A stretch of DNA of 64,000 bases. Origin: Salinilacustrithrix sp034522155 (GTDB lineage: Bacteria; Actinomycetota; Acidimicrobiia; Acidimicrobiales; Salinilacustritrichaceae). Shown in pieces: positions 40,205 through 47,885 of this stretch; position 1 is the first letter of the stretch; each line of letters begins with the position of its first letter. The position numbers and the translations under genes are program-made. Where the stretch lies: positions 124,001 to 188,000 of the forward strand of contig JAXHLP010000006.1 in NCBI GenBank assembly GCA_034522155.1, in the 5' to 3' direction. Below the pieces are notes generated by a model. The model saw nothing but the letters and a program-made list of their open reading frames with translations. It searched no databases and was not told where the DNA came from.

Positions 40205-41014
40205 CTAGACCGACACGGTGCGGGCGTAGACGAACGTCGTGATCGCGTCGGTCGAGGTGTCGACCAGCACGACCTCGATCGCAGCGTCGGGTCCGTCGCT
40301 GATCGGGCGAGCCCGCGAGCGGATGGGGCCGGCGCCGGTTCGGGCCAGGTACCGGATGTCGAGGTCGGTGACCACCACGGGTGTGCCGGTACGCGTGGTG
40401 ACCAGGTCCTCGGCGGCGGCCTCGGCCACGAGGGCGACCATGGCCCCCTGCAACGTCCCCGCCGGGTTCTGGACGAGCGGGCCGATCTCCATCTCGACGA
40501 CGCCGTCGCGGGCGTCGACGGTCCGGATGCCGGCGGCCTCGCGTAGAGGATCGTCGAGCCGTGTGTCGGCGCGGAGGCCCTCGGCGATGAGCTCGAGCGT
40601 CACCATCGGCTTGGGCGGATCGTCGGGCTTGCGCGTCACCCGGGCGAAGCCGGCCGCACCGGTGCCCCAGGTGGTGCCGTCGTCGGCGGTGAGCTCCACC
40701 AGGCTGGCCGAGCTCCGCCGCCCGCGCCGCAGCACCGAGCTCCGTCCGACTACGCGTGGCGGCGCGGGTTCGGGCACGGAGCGTATCGACAGGTCGGTGG
40801 TGAGCATCCAGTCGTCGATGCCGATGTCCACGGGGATCCCGGCCAGCGCGTCGACCAGGTAGGCGAGCACGCTGGTGCGTAGGACGCCGTGGACGAGGAG
40901 GTGCTCGTCGGGCTCCACTTGGAGCACGAGCTCGTCATCCTCGATGCGGGCGGAGACACCCATGCGGCCGTGCACCGGTGTCTCGCCCTGGAAAGCGGCG
41001 CGGACGTCGGTCAC
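40205..41014 (-). CDS. Double-hotdog thioesterase-like protein (PaaI-type)
   Basis: 269 residues from a GTG at 41014. Two hotdog domains follow each other: the first around residues 20-125 (HGVLRTSVLAYLVDALAGIP), the second around 150-269 (NPAGTLQGAMVALVAEAAAE, then VTDLDIRYLA). NPAGTLQGA recalls the catalytic loop of PaaI-like acyl-CoA thioesterases, which release CoA from stalled intermediates; the first domain lacks a matching Asn/Asp pair. The gene lies 28 nt downstream of the SnoaL-like gene, so the two form an operon under motif site 9. Confidence 0.8.
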   Translation of the reverse strand: MTDVRAAFQGETPVHGRMGVSARIEDDELVLQVEPDEHLLVHGVLRTSVLAYLVDALAGIPVDIGIDDWMLTTDLSIRSVPEPAPPRVVGRSSVLRRGRRSSASLVELTADDGTTWGTGAAGFARVTRKPDDPPKPMVTLELIAEGLRADTRLDDPLREAAGIRTVDARDGVVEMEIGPLVQNPAGTLQGAMVALVAEAAAEDLVTTRTGTPVVVTDLDIRYLARTGAGPIRSRARPISDGPDAAIEVVLVDTSTDAITTFVYARTVSV

Positions 41015-41042
41015 CGGATCATCTCGGTGCGTGTGCCCACGT

Positions 41043-41492
41043 TCAGTCGTCGGTGGACGTCGTCGGCTCGGGGCGGGTCGGGTCGTGGGCCCGGCCCGAG
41101 TCGCGGCCACCGCTCTTGCGCAGGAACGTCATCGACCGGGTGGCCAGGCGCCAGCCCCGATCGGTACGCCGATAGGTGTCGGTGTACCAGCCGATCCGCA
41201 TGTGATGGTTGGTCTGGTCGACGAAGCACAGCGGTTGCTCGCCCGTGCCCTCGTCGCCGTCGAGGGAAACCGAGGGCGGCCCGACGAGGAAGAGCCCCTT
41301 CGGCGCGGCGGCCACCAACGTCGGGAAGTCGGCGAGGGCGTAGGTGTCGCCGAAGGCCGAGTAGGTGCCGTCGGGCGTGAACACCTCGACCACGGCATCG
41401 ATGTCGTCCTTGGTCATCGCCACGGCGTAGCGAGCGAGGAGCTGCTCGATCTCGGCGAGATCGTCGACGGGGACGGGTTCCTGGGGCGGCAC
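41043..41492 (-). CDS. SnoaL-like / NTF2-fold protein
   Basis: 149 residues from a GTG at 41492. The alpha+beta cone fold shows in LAEIEQLLARYAVAMTKDDI, DAVVEVFTPDGTYSAFGDTY, then NHHMRIGWYTDTYRRTDRGW and a final SMTFLRKSG strand. The family includes ketosteroid isomerase-like enzymes, dehydratases and limonene-1,2-epoxide hydrolase-like proteins. The usual Tyr/Asp pair of ketosteroid isomerase is not evident. It precedes the double-hotdog gene and is divergent from the TetR gene at 41644, which makes it a probable direct target of that regulator. Confidence 0.82.
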   Translation of the reverse strand: MPPQEPVPVDDLAEIEQLLARYAVAMTKDDIDAVVEVFTPDGTYSAFGDTYALADFPTLVAAAPKGLFLVGPPSVSLDGDEGTGEQPLCFVDQTNHHMRIGWYTDTYRRTDRGWRLATRSMTFLRKSGGRDSGRAHDPTRPEPTTSTDD

Positions 41493-41500
41493 GGCCGAAG

Positions 41501-41519
41501 ACGGTAACGAAGTTCTCGC
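41501..41519 (-). promoter_or_regulatory. GAGAAY operator-like site 9
   Basis: On the minus strand this reads GGCGAGAAC-TTC-GTTACCG, 9 nt upstream of the SnoaL-like start. CGAGAAC pairs with GTTACCG in five of seven positions. Confidence 0.6.
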
Positions 41520-41556
41520 CCTCGGGCAACGGCGCTCACGGGGCGTCTTGACACTT

Positions 41557-41576
41557 AGGAAAGTGAGTTCTCACTC
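41557..41576 (-). promoter_or_regulatory. GAGAAY operator-like site 10, with a perfect dyad
   Basis: On the minus strand this reads AGTGAGAAC-TCA-CTTTCC. It also contains AGTGAG-TT-CTCACT (41562-41575), a perfect 6-bp dyad. A TTGACA -35 box (41548-41553) lies just to its left. Lies between the SnoaL-like operon and the TetR gene. Confidence 0.55.
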
Positions 41577-41643
41577 ATTTCGATGCGTGTTCGCGCTTTC
41601 CGGAGATCCACGCTCTACCCAGCAACGAGGTACCCTTTCGACG

Positions 41644-42366
41644 ATGGCCAAGAACGAAAGCGTCAAGAGCGCTGGCGCCGGTGGCGACGAGGCGTCGGAC
41701 GGAGCGGTGAGCTGGCGGGAGCAGGCGGTGGCGCGGTCGCTCGACTCGGCGCGCACCCGGGCCGAGAACCGGGTGCAACGCTTCCTCGACGCTGCGCTCG
41801 AGCTCATGAACGACGGCGACACCAGCGACTTCACGGTGCAGGAGGTCGTCGAGCGGTCCGGGCAGTCACTGCGCAGCTTCTACCAGTACTTCGGCGGCAA
41901 GCACGAGCTGCTGCTCGCCCTCTTCGAGGAGTCGATCCGCGCCGGCGTCGAGGAGGTCGCGGAGAAGATCGCCCAGGAACCGGACGAGACCGCGCGCCTC
42001 CGTCGGTTCGTGATCGACTACTACCTCCGGTGTCGACCCGGTCCCAAGTCCAAGCGTCGTGGCACCACCACCCACGACCCGGTCATCATCGAGTTCGCCC
42101 AGCAGTTGCTCACCGAGCATCCGGCCGAAGCGTCCCGTGCCTTCGCGCCGCTGGTCGATCTGTTCGAGGAGGTCCTGAACGACGCGGCCGAGGCGGGTGC
42201 CATCCGCTCCGGGTTGGCCACGCGCTCGGTGGCCGGCACCGTGCTCGAGGTCGTCATGTTCAACGCGTTCTCCAGCACCATCGGCGGCATGCCGATCAAG
42301 CAGGACGCCACCGACGCCGCCGAGGAGCTCTGGGACCTCCTGCTCAACGGCCTCGTTGCCCGCTGA
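41644..42366 (+). CDS. TetR-family transcriptional regulator (3), candidate regulator of the GAGAAY regulon
   Basis: 240 residues from ATG 41644, which follows TACCCT by 7 nt (leaderless type). An unusual 40-residue N-terminal extension precedes the HTH (TSDFTVQEVVERSGQSLRSF, then YQYFGGKHELLLALFEESIR). The ligand domain includes RFVIDYYLRCRPGPKSKRRG and a hydrophobic last helix. It lies at the end of the catabolic block and diverges from the SnoaL-like operon. Two copies of the shared motif sit in the common promoter region, one containing a perfect dyad. By position and motif it is the best candidate to control the scattered catabolic operons, which remains to be tested. Confidence 0.88.
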   Translation: MAKNESVKSAGAGGDEASDGAVSWREQAVARSLDSARTRAENRVQRFLDAALELMNDGDTSDFTVQEVVERSGQSLRSFYQYFGGKHELLLALFEESIRAGVEEVAEKIAQEPDETARLRRFVIDYYLRCRPGPKSKRRGTTTHDPVIIEFAQQLLTEHPAEASRAFAPLVDLFEEVLNDAAEAGAIRSGLATRSVAGTVLEVVMFNAFSSTIGGMPIKQDATDAAEELWDLLLNGLVAR

Positions 42367-42428
42367 GGCGAGCGGTTCGGGGCCGGAGGGTGCTTGAACC
42401 GGTACGCCCCGGGGAGCACCATTGGGGC

Positions 42429-42686
42429 GTGCCGCTGACCGACGCCGATCAGGCGATCCTCGACTTCGAGTGCTCGTGGTGGCAACGGCCCGGCCCCAAG
42501 GCCGCGGCCATCCGGGTCGAGCTGGGCATGTCGCCGTCGGTGTACTACAAGCGGTTGGGTAGCCTGATCGACGATCCCGAGGCGCTCGAGACCGACCCGC
42601 TCCTGGTCCGCCGACTACGTCGGAACCGGGCCGAGCGGCGCCGGACACGCCACGCCGGGCCCCGACGGAAGCGACACCATCCATGA
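42429..42686 (+). CDS. DUF3263 family protein
   Basis: 85 residues from a GTG at 42429. ADQAILDFECSWWQRPGPKA, AIRVELGMSPSVYYKRLGSL and a basic tail identify DUF3263, a small actinobacterial family with an HTH-like middle segment (residues 28-50) that suggests DNA binding. In Mycobacterium tuberculosis the homologue Rv0430 lies directly before a LytR_C protein (Rv0431), and the same order holds here with a 4-nt overlap. This conserved pairing supports both assignments. Function unknown. Confidence 0.85.
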   Translation: MPLTDADQAILDFECSWWQRPGPKAAAIRVELGMSPSVYYKRLGSLIDDPEALETDPLLVRRLRRNRAERRRTRHAGPRRKRHHP

Positions 42687-43228
42687 GCGAAGAGTCCGAG
42701 CAACCGCGTCGTCGCCGGCACCAGCAGCCGGCCCCGCCCCCGCAGGGTTCGGCCCTGAAGGGCGCGATCCTCGTGGCGGTCGCGGTGGTCATCGGGCTGC
42801 TCCTGCTCCGAGACGACAGCTCCTCCCAGACCCAGGTCACCGTCGGCGCAGACGACGATCCAGCCGAGGACGACGACGACGCAAACACGTCTTCGTCGTC
42901 CTCGAGCACCACGGCGGTCGTTCGCGAACCAGCGGAGGTCAAGGTCCTGGTCGCCAACGGATCCAGTGTCAACGGCGCTGCGGGCACGCAGACCACCGAG
43001 CTCGAAGCCCTCGGCTACGTCACCGCCAATCCCACCAACGCCGAGCGGGTCACGGCCACCGTCGTGTACTTCACCGAGGGTTACCAGCCCGAAGCCGAGG
43101 CGCTCGCCGAGGCGATCGGTGCCTCCGCCGACGCCGTGCAACCCCTGCCGACGCCGGCGCCGGTCGACGACATGCAGCTGTCCAACGTGTTGGTCGTGCT
43201 CGGTCCCGACCTCGCCAGCGCGGGCTGA
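42683..43228 (+). CDS. Membrane-anchored LytR C-terminal-domain protein (VirR/Rv0431-like)
   Basis: 181 residues from ATG 42683, overlapping the DUF3263 gene by 4 nt. A basic, proline-rich cytoplasmic start is followed by one transmembrane helix (ALKGAILVAVAVVIGLLLL, residues 24-42), an acidic and serine-rich linker and an extracellular LytR_C domain (VKVLVANGSSVNGAAGTQTT, then VVYFTEGYQPEAEALA). The layout equals that of VirR (Rv0431), which affects cell-wall architecture and vesicle release in mycobacteria. Here it should also sit at the cell envelope. Confidence 0.88.
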   Translation: MSEESEQPRRRRHQQPAPPPQGSALKGAILVAVAVVIGLLLLRDDSSSQTQVTVGADDDPAEDDDDANTSSSSSSTTAVVREPAEVKVLVANGSSVNGAAGTQTTELEALGYVTANPTNAERVTATVVYFTEGYQPEAEALAEAIGASADAVQPLPTPAPVDDMQLSNVLVVLGPDLASAG

Positions 43229-43325
43229 CGCCCAGGTCGACGCGGTCGCCTCAGCGAGCGACGTGCCGTGCTCCCGTTCCGACGGTGAGTCGGTGCCGCG
43301 CTGGTCTTGCTCGTAGGTTCGTGCC

Positions 43326-44081
43326 GTGACTCCCGAAGATCTCCGGCACCGGCTCGGGCGCGCGCCCGGCGAGACGGCGTTGCTCTTCGACTTCGACGGC
43401 ACGATCGCGCCGATCGTCGACGATCCCGCCACGGCCGAGCCGATACCGGGGGCGATGGAGCTGCTCGACGGCCTGGCCCGTCGGTTCCGGCGGGTCGCGG
43501 TGGTGAGTGGCCGACCCCGCTCGTACCTGACCCCGGTGCTGCCGCCGTCGGTCGACATCTCGGCGCTCTACGGGTTGGAGTCACGCGAGGCCGGCACGGA
43601 ACGCGATCATCCCGAGGCCGCGGCCTGGGCTGCGGTGATCGACGACGTCGCGTCGTCCGCGACACTCCCCGATGGCGTGGGCGTGGAGACCAAGGGCTAC
43701 TCGCTCACCGTCCACTTCCGGAACGCTCCCGCCGCCGAGGGCGAGGTCGGGAGCTGGGCCGAGGGGGTCGCCTCGTCCACCGGACTGCTCGCCCGGCCGG
43801 CCAAGGCGTCGGTCGAGCTCCACCCGCCCCTCGAGGTCGACAAGGGCACCGTCGCGCTCGAGCTCGCCGCCGGCTGCGCGACGGTGGTGTTCGTGGGCGA
43901 CGACCTCGGTGACCTCCCGGCCTTCGCGGCCATGGATCATCTGGCCGATCGTGGCGTCGACGCGTTCAAGGTGGCCAGCGGTGGCATCGATCTCCCACCG
44001 GCGGTCGCGGACGCGGCCGATCTCGTGATCGACGGTCCCGCAGCGGTCGTCGAACTGTTCGCACCCTTGGCCTCGAGCTGA
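43326..44081 (+). CDS. otsB: Trehalose-phosphatase-like HAD phosphatase (OtsB family)
   Basis: 251 residues from a GTG at 43326 that follows TAGGTT by 6 nt. The HAD motifs are LLFDFDGTIAP (Asp22 and Asp24), VVSGRP, a catalytic lysine near ASVELHPPLEVDKG and FVGDDLGDLPAF. The CAP domain reads VETKGYSLTVHFRNAP, as in OtsB. It would release phosphate from trehalose-6-phosphate. No OtsA is in the window. Because glycerate kinase and GpgS genes are close by, an alternative role as the phosphatase for glucosyl-3-phosphoglycerate deserves mention. Confidence 0.85.
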   Translation: MTPEDLRHRLGRAPGETALLFDFDGTIAPIVDDPATAEPIPGAMELLDGLARRFRRVAVVSGRPRSYLTPVLPPSVDISALYGLESREAGTERDHPEAAAWAAVIDDVASSATLPDGVGVETKGYSLTVHFRNAPAAEGEVGSWAEGVASSTGLLARPAKASVELHPPLEVDKGTVALELAAGCATVVFVGDDLGDLPAFAAMDHLADRGVDAFKVASGGIDLPPAVADAADLVIDGPAAVVELFAPLASS

Positions 44082-44092
44082 GTGGGCTGAGC

Positions 44093-45082
44093 GTGCGCGT
44101 CGTCGCCGCCCCCGACAAGTTCCGCGGCACCGCCACCGCGGTCGAGGTCGCCGCGGCCATCGGCCGTGCCGCGACCGCAGCCGGCTGGGAGTGCGACGAG
44201 ATCCCCGTGGCCGACGGAGGCGAGGGCACCCTCGCAGCCTTCGGGGGCCCCAACCGGACCACCACGGTCACCGGGCCGCTCGGCGACCCGGTCGACGCGC
44301 AATGGCGCCTCGACCGCAGGACGGCGGTCATCGAGATGGCCGAGGCGTCCGGGCTCGTGCTCGTGGGCGGGCCCGACGGCAACGATCCCATCGCCGCCGA
44401 CACCCACGGAACGGGCGAGCTCATCCAGCTCGCCGTCGAGTCCGGTGCCCGGAAGGTGATCGTCGGCCTCGGTGGCTCGGCCACCGTCGACGGCGGCCTC
44501 GGTGCGCTGCGGGCGATGTACCCGCTCCAGCGCTACCGGGAGGTCGACCTCCGGGTCGCCTGCGACGTGCGTACCACGTTCCTCGACGCCGCCGAGGTCT
44601 TCGGTCCCCAGAAGGGCGCGAGCGCGGCGCAGCTCAGGCTGCTGAGCCGGCGCCTCGCCCGTCTCGCCGAGGTGTACGAGCAGGACCACGGGATCGACGT
44701 GCGTGACCTGCCCGGCTCGGGTGCCGCCGGAGGTCTGGCCGGCGGGTTGGCGGCCGCGGGTGCCGAGCTCGCCGACGGCTTCGCGCTGATCGCCGACGAG
44801 GTCCGTCTCGACGAGGCCATCGAGGGAGCCGACCTCGTCATCACGGGCGAAGGCTTCGTCGACGACGAGTCCTTCGCGGGCAAGGTCGTCGGCGGTGTCG
44901 CCGAGCTGGCCGCATCGCTCGACGTGCCCGTGGTGGCCGTGGCCGGTCGGGTCCTCGACGGCGCTGGCGACCGGATCGACGCCATCTCACTGGTTGACCG
45001 TGACGGCGAGGAGGTCGCCATGACCGACACCGTCGCCTGCGTCGAGTCAGCGGTTGCCGAGGTTCTCGCCGCCCGCGCCTGA
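44093..45082 (+). CDS. Glycerate kinase (type 1, GlxK/GarK-like)
   Basis: 329 residues from a GTG at 44093, 11 nt after the phosphatase gene. RVVAAPDKFRGTATAVEVAA, PVADGGEGTL, GLGGSATVDGGLG and GADLVITGEGFVDDESFAGK are the signature blocks of type 1 glycerate kinases. The usual GGADLVITGEG and D-residues are present. It phosphorylates glycerate with ATP. Coupling to an OtsB-type phosphatase, with GpgS nearby, hints at recycling of glycerate from glucosylglycerate. Confidence 0.9.
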   Translation: MRVVAAPDKFRGTATAVEVAAAIGRAATAAGWECDEIPVADGGEGTLAAFGGPNRTTTVTGPLGDPVDAQWRLDRRTAVIEMAEASGLVLVGGPDGNDPIAADTHGTGELIQLAVESGARKVIVGLGGSATVDGGLGALRAMYPLQRYREVDLRVACDVRTTFLDAAEVFGPQKGASAAQLRLLSRRLARLAEVYEQDHGIDVRDLPGSGAAGGLAGGLAAAGAELADGFALIADEVRLDEAIEGADLVITGEGFVDDESFAGKVVGGVAELAASLDVPVVAVAGRVLDGAGDRIDAISLVDRDGEEVAMTDTVACVESAVAEVLAARA

Positions 45083-45096
45083 GAGCGAGCGCCGGG

Positions 45097-45288
45097 TCAG
45101 CGGCGGCCGTCGCGCACGATGGCGACGACCGCCCAGACGACGGCGACCACGATCACGGTGAGGATCACGGTGCGCAGGATCGAGAAGACGGCGCCGATGA
45201 CCCAGCCGAGCACCATGAAGGCGAGCACGGCGCTGACGCCCCACAGCACCAGGTGGGGCAGGAGCCGAGGCGGGCGCTCACCGTCCAT
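45097..45288 (-). CDS. Small two-helix membrane protein of unknown function
   Basis: 63 residues from ATG 45288. Two hydrophobic segments fill the protein (LVLWGVSAVLAFMVLGWVIG, then VILTVIVVAVVWAVVAIV), with a short basic end (RDGRR). No known motif. It is convergent with the glycerate kinase gene, only 14 nt apart, and stands alone on its strand. Length, composition and placement resemble the many small membrane proteins of actinobacteria that lack assigned roles. Confidence 0.7.
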   Translation of the reverse strand: MDGERPPRLLPHLVLWGVSAVLAFMVLGWVIGAVFSILRTVILTVIVVAVVWAVVAIVRDGRR

Positions 45289-45314
45289 GTGCCCACGCTA
45301 ATGGGTCTGTTGTG

Positions 45315-45366
45315 TCCGCCTTCGGCGGCCACGGCAGGTCCTGCGACTCGTTCCGACTCCGTCGTC
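45315..45366. repeat. Intergenic repeat, family C, copy 1
   Basis: About 50 nt: CCGCC-TTC-GGCGG hairpin, then CAGGTCCTGCGACTC, then CCGACTCCGTCG. A copy with compensating changes (CCGAC-TTC-GTCGG) is at 50545-50595. Both lie shortly upstream of plus-strand genes. Confidence 0.55.
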
Positions 45367-45407
45367 ATGTCGGCGTCGTTGATGTGCAAGCCGGTACGGT
45401 TCGAGTG

Positions 45408-46784
45408 ATGTTCGAGCGGATCACCTCGGCTGGACGAGTGGCGTGGGGGCTGCTCGGCCTGGCCGCGGCGCTCGCGGTCCTGTTCTGGATCGGCTGGCAG
45501 TTCCGGGTGGTCATCCCTCCGCTGGTGCTCGCCGGCGCGATCGTCTTCATCCTCAACCCCGTGGTGAGCTTCCTGGCTCGCCGCGGCCTGCCCCGGGCGG
45601 CGGGGACGGGACTCAGTTATCTCGGCTTCGCCAGCATCCTCGTGCTCACCGGCTTCCTCGTCGCCCCACTCGTGCAGCGCCAGGCCGACGACCTCGCTGA
45701 CGAGTGGCCCGAGATCCGTGACGACCTCATCGCCTGGCTCGACGACATCTCCGAGCAGTCAAAGGACGGCGGCTGGTTCATCGAGATCCCCAACTGGGAC
45801 GAGCTGCGTGACCAGCTCGGCGGCACCGATTCCGACGAGGTCGCGGCCTTCGACGAGGCCATCGTCGACGCCGAGAACGCGCTGAACGAGAACGGTGATG
45901 CCCAGGTCGCCCAGCGGCTCGGCGACACGACGAGCGTTGTGCGCAGCGACCTCGGCGAGGAACAGGGGCTGGCCGAGCGGCTCAACACGGTCCGCGAGGT
46001 CGGTACCCGCATCTTCGAGGTCGGCCTGATCTTCGTGCTGGCCCCGATCATCGCGTTCTACCTGCTCGTCGACCTGCCCCACATCGGTGCCATCGTGCGC
46101 AAGCTCATCCCCGAGCGGGCCGAGCCCCAGGTGCTGCACGTGGGACACCGCTTGAACAACACGATCGGCGGGTTCTTCCGGGGCCAGCTGGCGGTGGCGC
46201 TCATCGTCGGGGCGATGGTCAGTCTCGGTCTGGGGATCCTCGGTCTGCCGTTCTGGCTCATCGTGGGGATGATCGCCGGCGTGTTCAACCTGATCCCGCT
46301 GATCGGTCCCTGGGTGGGCGCCGTCCCCGGCATCGTCATCGCGCTGACGACCCGCGACTTCGGGACCGCGATCTGGGTCGCGGTGATCATGACCGTCGCC
46401 CAGCAGATCGACAACCACTTCATCTCACCATTGGTCATGCAGCGGACCACGAGCCTGCACCCGGCCGTGGTGATGATGGCCCTGCTCGCCGGGGGGTCGC
46501 TCGGTGGGTTCTTCGGCCTGCTCCTCGCCGTCCCGGTCACCGCATCGCTCAAGGTCATCATCGGCCACCTGTGGGCCGTCTACGTGCTCGAGCAGCCGGT
46601 CGAGGAGGTCCTCGCCGCCGAGAACGGGGTGCCACCACCGGACGACGGCGGTTCGGCCGACGCGCTCGAAGACGACGTGGACGACGTGGACGGCGTCGCC
46701 GGCCACGATGACGCCGACAGGGCCGCGCCGGCGCAGACCGCGACCGACGAGTCGACCGAGGAACCGGCCACCGTCGACAAGTGA
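45408..46784 (+). CDS. AI-2E family transporter (PerM/TqsA-like membrane protein)
   Basis: 458 residues from ATG 45408, which follows TACGGT by 7 nt. About eight membrane helices: two near the N-terminus (VAWGLLGLAAALAVLFWIGW), one at ASILVLTGFLVAPLV, then after a 110-residue acidic extracytoplasmic loop a block with FRGQLAVALIVGAMVSLGLG, FNLIPLIGPWVGAVPGI, IDNHFISPLVMQRTT and HPAVVMMALLAGGSLGGFFG. The last three are the AI-2E family signatures. A 60-residue acidic C-terminal tail is likely cytoplasmic. Members export autoinducer-2, ions or other compounds; the substrate here is unknown. Confidence 0.92.
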   Translation: MFERITSAGRVAWGLLGLAAALAVLFWIGWQFRVVIPPLVLAGAIVFILNPVVSFLARRGLPRAAGTGLSYLGFASILVLTGFLVAPLVQRQADDLADEWPEIRDDLIAWLDDISEQSKDGGWFIEIPNWDELRDQLGGTDSDEVAAFDEAIVDAENALNENGDAQVAQRLGDTTSVVRSDLGEEQGLAERLNTVREVGTRIFEVGLIFVLAPIIAFYLLVDLPHIGAIVRKLIPERAEPQVLHVGHRLNNTIGGFFRGQLAVALIVGAMVSLGLGILGLPFWLIVGMIAGVFNLIPLIGPWVGAVPGIVIALTTRDFGTAIWVAVIMTVAQQIDNHFISPLVMQRTTSLHPAVVMMALLAGGSLGGFFGLLLAVPVTASLKVIIGHLWAVYVLEQPVEEVLAAENGVPPPDDGGSADALEDDVDDVDGVAGHDDADRAAPAQTATDESTEEPATVDK

Positions 46785-46869
46785 CCTCACGGGTCACCGG
46801 CGGTGGGCAGCGGGCCGTCCCACCGGCTCCCGACGTGGGAGCGTCCGGCCGGCGGCGCGACGAGCGGGC

Positions 46870-47799
46870 CTACGCGCTGCGACGGCGATAACTGGTCAGT
46901 TCGACCAGCGGGGGCAGCTCGTGCTGTGGCAGCAGCTCGGGGTCGTGGTCGGGGCGGCGCAGCACGACCGGGTGGTCGGTCTCGAGTCCAGCGCGGGTCA
47001 GGGCGGCGCGTAGGACCGAGGTGGCTTGCGGGCCGAGCTCGGTGAGGGGTCGGTTGCGGTGCACGCGCTCGCCCAGGTCGACCTCGCTGATGGCGTCGAC
47101 GCCGACGGTGCGGGCCACGTCGACCAGCAGCGCGATGTCCACGCCGTAGCCGTCGATGAACGGCAGCCGCTCGAGCAGGCGGCGCCGGCCCCCGTACTCG
47201 CCGGCGAGCGGTTGGCCGAGCGCAGCCAGCTCGGGAAACAGGTTGGCCAGGGCGGGGCGGGCAACCAGCTCGGTGACCCGGCCACCGCCCGAGCCGTCGA
47301 CCAGGGGCCGGGCGTAGGTCGCCTTCACGAACGAGGTCTCCGGGCGGGTGAGCAGCGGGCCGAGGAGGCCGGTCACGAAGTGGGGGCCGAAGGCCTCGAT
47401 GTCGGCGTCGACCCAGACCACCAGGTCGCCGGTGCTCTCGTGCAGTGACTTCCACAGGGCCTTGCCCTTGCCCGGGCCGCTGACGTGGGGGAGCACGGTG
47501 CGGGCGTCGACCACCTCGGCCCCTGCGTTGCGGGCGACGGTGGCGGTGTCGTCCTCGGAGTGGTCGTCGACCACGATGAGCTCGTCGACCAGGGCCACCA
47601 TGGCCATCAGCTCGGTGCGGATGATCTCCACGATCGTGCCGACCGTCGCCGCCTCGTCGCGCGCCGGGAGGCACACCGAGACGGTGGTGTCGCCCTTGCG
47701 GTCGGCGAGCCCGGCGGCATCGTGGTCGCGATGCGTGCTCCGGTGGATCGGCACAGGGGAAGTGTTGCCCCGGGTTGGTTCGGGCGGCAACCTCGCCAT
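46870..47799 (-). CDS. gpgS: Glucosyl-3-phosphoglycerate synthase-like glycosyltransferase
   Basis: 309 residues from ATG 47799; an ATG at 47871 would add 24 residues, and neither start has a good ribosome site. The GT-A fold shows VSVCLPARDEAATVGTIVEI, LIVVDDHSEDDTATVA, GPGKGKALWKSL and VVWVDADIEAFGPHFV with the DxD-type metal site, then SFVKATYARP and EYGGRRRLLERLPFIDGYGV. These blocks match mycobacterial GpgS, which joins glucose from UDP-glucose to 3-phosphoglycerate, the first step to methylglucose lipopolysaccharide or glucosylglycerate. Convergent with the AI-2E gene. Confidence 0.87.
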   Translation of the reverse strand: MARLPPEPTRGNTSPVPIHRSTHRDHDAAGLADRKGDTTVSVCLPARDEAATVGTIVEIIRTELMAMVALVDELIVVDDHSEDDTATVARNAGAEVVDARTVLPHVSGPGKGKALWKSLHESTGDLVVWVDADIEAFGPHFVTGLLGPLLTRPETSFVKATYARPLVDGSGGGRVTELVARPALANLFPELAALGQPLAGEYGGRRRLLERLPFIDGYGVDIALLVDVARTVGVDAISEVDLGERVHRNRPLTELGPQATSVLRAALTRAGLETDHPVVLRRPDHDPELLPQHELPPLVELTSYRRRSA

Positions 47800-47885
47800 G
47801 GTCGCGGCTGGTTCGCGGAGGAATGTCTCCGTCGGTCCTGCCGTTAGCATCGGAGGTCCCGATCGATCCATCCGAGGTTGTCACC

